Made by a program: the position numbers and the translations under genes
In this document: piece by piece, positions 6,950 to 9,423 of the stretch
How the letters are laid out: every line of letters starts with the position of its first letter
How positions within the stretch are numbered: position 1 is the stretch's first letter
Assembly: GCA_934133155.1 (NCBI GenBank)
Contig: CAKPAT010000049.1
Location: 1-9,423, forward strand
Origin: an uncultured Bacilli bacterium
Lineage (GTDB): Bacteria; Bacillota_I; Bacilli_A; RF39; UBA660
Length of the DNA: 9,423 nucleotides
Direction of reading: 5' to 3'
Notes under the pieces: model-generated
Database searches by the model: none
The model's input: only the letters and a program-made list of their open reading frames with translations
What the model was told of the DNA's origin: nothing

Positions 6950-7034
6950 GAAAAAAGCCATAGAAATCTATGACTTTTTCTTGATAATAATGTTGGGTTT
7001 ATGGTATTACCAAGGCAAGGATTTCTCCTTGCAC
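6950..7034 (-). ncRNA. Putative three-hairpin small RNA or attenuator leader
   Basis: Downstream of a TTGACA promoter the minus strand folds into three hairpins with no linker. H1 is GCAAGGA-GAAA-TCCTTGC (7032-7015), seven perfect pairs closed by a GNRA tetraloop. H2 is CTTGGTAAT / ATTATCAAG (7014-7006 with 6988-6980), nine pairs with one G-U, around a 17-nt C-rich loop containing AAACCCAAC. H3 is the terminator (6979-6952) followed by six T. Predicted length is about 85 nt. No match to preQ1, purine, T-box, 6S or SRP RNA signatures was recognised. It could be a free sRNA or a 5' leader controlling the 145-aa gene 128 nt further on. Confidence 0.6.
6951..6979 (-). terminator. Intrinsic terminator of the three-hairpin RNA
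   Basis: Minus-strand arms AAAAAGTCATAGA (6979-6967) and TCTATGGCTTTTT (6964-6952) around a 2-nt loop, ending in six T. All positions pair in RNA of this strand thanks to one U-G pair. The same position is an unpaired C-A on the plus strand, so the element is directed to minus-strand transcripts. Confidence 0.75.
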
Positions 7035-7039
7035 AAATA

Positions 7040-7068
7040 ATATTAATACATTTTAAAAAAACTGTCAA
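7040..7068 (-). promoter_or_regulatory. Promoter of the three-hairpin RNA
   Basis: On the minus strand a perfect TTGACA (7068-7063), a 17-bp spacer and TAATAT (7045-7040). Transcription would start near 7034-7032, exactly at the foot of hairpin H1. The -35 box sits in the loop of an A-tract/T-tract inverted repeat (7055-7078). Confidence 0.7.
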
Positions 7069-7108
7069 TAGTTTTTTTACCTAAAATTTTAAATATTCAA
7101 ATGAAATT

Positions 7109-7528
7109 CTAATTTGTACTTACGCTATTAACATAATTCGAAGCATCAACATCATTTAAACTAATTACATAACTATCACTAGAAGTTGTAATCTTAATAT
7201 TCAAAACATTAACAATAGCTCCATCGCCAATTGAAATATTAGTAGTAGCTGCCCCATTACCATTAGTCACACTGGCATAGTAGAATTTTGAATAATTAAA
7301 TTAACTTCATCTTTTGCAATAATCACGAATTATTCTCATAAAAATTGTTACTATCTCCACTATGTCGTATTACATGACTCAATGTAACTATTTAAATTAC
7401 ATTTTCATCAACATTATTATTACTATAAGTTTCTTTAAAAGACTTCTTATTAAACTTAAACACTAAAAATACTACAGTATCTTCTTTCGCAAATATAATA
7501 TTCAAATTGTTAAAACAAAACAACCACT
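7109..7528 (-). pseudogene. Decayed C-terminal remnant of a probable surface protein
   Basis: This stretch between the DUF2974 hydrolase and the small RNA has no intact gene, but its minus strand keeps broken coding sequence. From about 7526 to 7393 it reads IIFAKEDTVVFLVFKFNKK to a TAA. A second frame gives VTLSHVIRHSGDSNNFYENN to a TGA near 7322. A third gives IAKDEVNLIIQ, and a shifted frame gives FYYASVTNGNGAATTNIS on to TAG at 7109-7111. The pieces join plausibly after one or two frameshifts and two stops. No ribosome binding site or start was found. The NGNGA codons share a 16-nt identity with the beta repeats of the giant pilin-like gene, so it may descend from a related surface protein. 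Confidence 0.6.
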
Positions 7529-8524
7529 TCAATTTATTTTATATAAAGCAGCCATAAGTGACGAAGTTATCGTATCTAAATACTTTCTAACATTCGGATC
7601 AATATTCTTCATATTTTTATAAAAATTAATAAAATCATTAAAATTCATATTAAAAGGTCCTGTATAATCCTTGCCTAAACTAGCAAATATTGTCTCAAAA
7701 GTTTCCTTAGTTTTAATAGGATCCAAACTGTCAATACCGGAAGAAGAGCTTAAATGGAGTTTCTGACTAACTCTAGAAAGACTATCTTCCACAAAAAACT
7801 GTCCAAAAATATTCCAAGAAGTTGGATAATGTTCATCAAAAGCTATATTAGAACTTTTAACAACCATATACTCACTGTTATGCAAAATAGTTCCAACAAC
7901 TGATCCAGTTGGTACAACATTAGTAAGCTTAGAAGAAATTTTTCTAAATTTATCTGATTTAAATTGTTCTCCAAGAAGTCCAGGCCCATCAAAATTATAA
8001 ACCCATTTAACCTTATCAAAATTTTCCATAGAACTCACTAAAGCCAAATTACCACCTTTAGAATGCCCTACAACATATATATCCTTACCACGAACATTTT
8101 TCAAATAATTAATAGCTAGCATCTGTGTATAAGTTGGATACTCATACCCTATTCTAATATTTTCAATCCAGCCAATCAAAGAACCATCAGTACCTTTAAA
8201 AGAGACAATTTTTAAACCTCCAATTTCAAAAGTAACAGCCCCAAACTGAGTATGTTCATCTTTAATTAACTGAAAATTAGAAACCTTTAAATCATTATAT
8301 CTCCTAGAGCCTTTAATTAAATTAAAAACCTCTAAAGAACTTGGAGCCATCATACCTTCTGCATAAGGCAAAACCTCTAAGTCACTAACATATTTACAAT
8401 CTTTAAAAGGAGTTATTTTCAAATACACAAGAATAGCACATATCAAATTATCCATGATATTCCACTTAATCTCTTCAATATCTTTATCCTTATAATATTT
8501 AATATAATCAATTAAAGTATACAT
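7529..8524 (-). CDS. DUF2974 (Mbeg1-like) alpha/beta-hydrolase, putative lipase/esterase
   Basis: A 331-residue cytoplasmic protein of the DUF2974 family, lipase-like alpha/beta-hydrolases common in Bacillota whose substrates are mostly unknown. Residues 109-122 carry FKGTDGSLIGWIEN, a family hallmark. The nucleophile elbow GHSKGGN is at 153-159 with Ser155. NFDGPG (177-182) follows, with Asp179, and the late conserved His232 sits in a H-x-x-x-x-W context (HYPTSW). Ser155 and His232, with an Asp, are the likely triad. No signal peptide or membrane helix is evident. The start at 8524 is fixed by AGGAGG (8535-8530) 5 nt upstream. No convincing promoter lies between it and the tRNA terminator, so expression may depend on readthrough. 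Downstream is a decayed coding remnant. The activity is inferred from the motifs. Confidence 0.9.
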   Translation of the reverse strand: MYTLIDYIKYYKDKDIEEIKWNIMDNLICAILVYLKITPFKDCKYVSDLEVLPYAEGMMAPSSLEVFNLIKGSRRYNDLKVSNFQLIKDEHTQFGAVTFEIGGLKIVSFKGTDGSLIGWIENIRIGYEYPTYTQMLAINYLKNVRGKDIYVVGHSKGGNLALVSSMENFDKVKWVYNFDGPGLLGEQFKSDKFRKISSKLTNVVPTGSVVGTILHNSEYMVVKSSNIAFDEHYPTSWNIFGQFFVEDSLSRVSQKLHLSSSSGIDSLDPIKTKETFETIFASLGKDYTGPFNMNFNDFINFYKNMKNIDPNVRKYLDTITSSLMAALYKIN

Positions 8525-8544
8525 AAAAACCTCCTCATAATATT

Positions 8545-8565
8545 AAAAAAGCTAGATTACTCTAG
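8545..8565 (-). terminator. Intrinsic terminator after tRNA-Glu
   Basis: Minus-strand CTAGA-GTAA-TCTAG (8565-8552) followed by C and six T (8550-8545). The stem is short, 5 bp, with flanking A/T pairs possible. It lies 14 nt after the tRNA CCA end and directly before the AGGAGG of the hydrolase gene. Confidence 0.6.
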
Positions 8566-8579
8566 TTTATATTCAAATT

Positions 8580-8654
8580 TGGTAGTCTATATGAGAATTG
8601 AACTCATGCTTCCACCTTGAGAGGGTGGCGTCTTAACCACTTGACCAATAGACC
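8580..8654 (-). tRNA. tRNA-Glu (anticodon CUC)
   Basis: A 75-nt cloverleaf including an encoded CCA. The acceptor is GGTCTAT with ATAGACT (one G-U at the first pair) and discriminator A. The D arm is GTC-AAGTGGTTAA-GAC. The anticodon arm is CCACC-CTCTCAA-GGTGG, so the anticodon is CUC, reading GAG. The variable loop is AAGC and the T arm is ATGAG-TTCAATT-CTCAT. The D-arm sequence is typical of bacterial tRNA-Glu. The CUC isoacceptor is a supplementary one, since UUC alone can read both Glu codons. Confidence 0.93.
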
Positions 8655-8674
8655 AGTTTCAAAACAACATAGCC

Positions 8675-8703
8675 ATTGTATCATATTTTAACATCTCATA
8701 CAA
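8675..8703 (-). promoter_or_regulatory. Extended -10 promoter of tRNA-Glu
   Basis: On the minus strand TTGTAT (8703-8698), a 17-bp spacer ending in TGA, and TACAAT (8680-8675), giving an extended TGnTACAAT box. Transcription would start about 14 nt before the mature 5' end at 8654. It lies right after the acetate kinase stop, so the tRNA does not rely on that operon. Confidence 0.72.
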
Positions 8704-8710
8704 TCAATTT

Positions 8711-9423
8711 TTAAAAATTTATCATTTTTTCTGTCTCTAAAGCAATCATAAGCTCCTCGTCAGTATCAATATCATAAATATCAAACTTAGATTTTTTAGA
8801 AGAAATTTTAGTAAATTTTAAACTATTTTCATTCACCTTATCATCAAGTAAAGCCCCTAAACATTCAAGTTTTTCACAAACAAGTCGTCTAATTTCAGGA
8901 CTATTTTCACCAACACCAGCCGTAAAAACTAAAACATCAATACCTCCAAGTAAAACATAATAAGAAGCAATATAATCAGTAATACGTCGAATGTATTTAT
9001 CCAAAGCTAAAGTAGCTCGTTTATTACCATCTAAAGATGCCTTTAATATATCCCTCATATCACTACTAATACCGCTCAAACCTAAAAGACCACTTTTCTT
9101 ATTCAAATCGTTCATCACTTCATTAATACTTAAATGTTCCTTTTCCATAATAAAAGGAATAATAGAAGGATCAATATCACCAGATCTAGTTGACATCATT
9201 ACCCCGGAAAGCGGCGTAAATCCCATAGAAGTATCTACACTTTTACCATTTTTAATAGCCGTAATAGACGCACCACTACCAATATGACAACTTATAATCC
9301 TTAAATCACTTCTATGATAAATCATTTGCACCTGCTTAGCAATAAACTCATGACTAATCCCATGTGCACCATATTTTCTAACCCCATACTTTTCATACCA
9401 CTCATATGGTACCGGATATAAAT
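8711..9423 (-). CDS. ackA: Acetate kinase, C-terminal 236 residues (5' end outside window)
   Basis: Open from the window edge to TAA at 8711; about 236 of the usual ~400 residues are visible. The enzyme interconverts acetyl phosphate + ADP and acetate + ATP, the substrate-level phosphorylation step of acetate fermentation. Visible family motifs, counted from the first complete codon, are GAHGISH (18-24), CHIGSGAS (45-52), DTSMGFTP (63-70), MMSTRSGD with the catalytic-type Arg79, FTAGVGEN (166-173) and DTDEEL near the end (219-224). The reading frame runs through upstream family sequence (YEWYEKYGVRKYG), so the internal GTG at 9331 is not the true start. Two otherwise near-invariant spots vary: Ala-His-Gly-Ile where Phe-His-Gly-Thr is usual, and Ser where Asn is usual in HLGNGAS. 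A propionate kinase is a less likely alternative. The tRNA promoter follows immediately, with no terminator hairpin seen. Confidence 0.95.
   Translation of the reverse strand, partial: LYPVPYEWYEKYGVRKYGAHGISHEFIAKQVQMIYHRSDLRIISCHIGSGASITAIKNGKSVDTSMGFTPLSGVMMSTRSGDIDPSIIPFIMEKEHLSINEVMNDLNKKSGLLGLSGISSDMRDILKASLDGNKRATLALDKYIRRITDYIASYYVLLGGIDVLVFTAGVGENSPEIRRLVCEKLECLGALLDDKVNENSLKFTKISSKKSKFDIYDIDTDEELMIALETEKMINF

Noticed and set aside
6950..7034. Known riboswitch or housekeeping RNA (preQ1, purine, T-box, 6S, SRP RNA)
   Set aside because: None of the signature sequences I can recall for these families is present; only the hairpin architecture is supported.
6849..7040. Plus-strand 63-codon frame, considered as a small toxin
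   Set aside because: It lies antisense to the terminator-bearing RNA, its composition only reflects A/T-rich DNA, and there is no good ribosome binding site. A short basic-hydrophobic peptide cannot be fully excluded.
6877..7068. Minus-strand 63-codon frame starting with TTG
   Set aside because: Its start codon is the first triplet of the TTGACA -35 box, so it would not be inside the transcript.
7529..7531. TGA as tryptophan (Mycoplasma-type code)
   Set aside because: The hydrolase ends naturally at TGA, long frames contain TGG for Trp and no internal TGA, so the standard code fits.
8991..9287. Plus-strand 98-codon frame
   Set aside because: Antisense to well-conserved acetate kinase sequence.

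Overview
This A+T-rich window looks like chromosomal DNA of a low-GC monoderm bacterium, most likely an uncultured gut member of the Bacillota (Bacilli/Erysipelotrichia/Mollicutes-related). The evidence is the strong AGGAGG/GGGG-type ribosome binding sites, TTGACA/TATAAT promoters with 17-bp spacers, BspA-type surface repeats, a DUF2974 hydrolase and an acetate kinase. TGG is used for Trp and TGA appears as a stop, so the standard bacterial code applies. The taxonomic placement is inference.

Left half (1-5847): a type IV pilus-like locus. Two genes on the minus strand, 4 nt apart, both begin with prepilin N-termini. The first encodes a 182-aa pseudopilin. The second encodes a protein of at least 1281 aa that is still open at the left window edge. 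It is a prepilin head fused to ten 26-residue BspA/DUF285 leucine-rich repeats, an Fn3-like domain, an Ig-like domain, a Flg_new-like module, five cysteine-paired beta repeats and another Ig-like domain. I read it as a giant modular pilin or adhesin. A PilB/GspE-family assembly ATPase lies divergently on the plus strand. The two sides share a 108-bp intergenic region in which the predicted promoters overlap face to face. A bidirectional terminator closes the ATPase side. No platform protein, prepilin peptidase or ordinary major pilin is visible, so they must lie outside the window.

Middle (5851-7528): a single-pass membrane protein with an extracellular FxLYD-like domain has its own near-consensus promoter. 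Next to it is a 145-aa helical cytoplasmic protein. Upstream of that is a promoter followed by three hairpins stacked without linkers, the last being an intrinsic terminator. This is either an ~85-nt small RNA or an attenuating leader for the 145-aa gene. At 7109-7528 lies a decayed coding remnant with frameshifts and stops.

Right part (7529-9423): a DUF2974 alpha/beta-hydrolase, a tRNA-Glu(CUC) with its own promoter and terminator, and the C-terminal 236 residues of acetate kinase, whose 5' end lies beyond the window. All three are on the minus strand.

The most interesting object is the prepilin-LRR fusion, which would place a BspA-type adhesin on a pilus or pseudopilus. The compact three-hairpin RNA is second.
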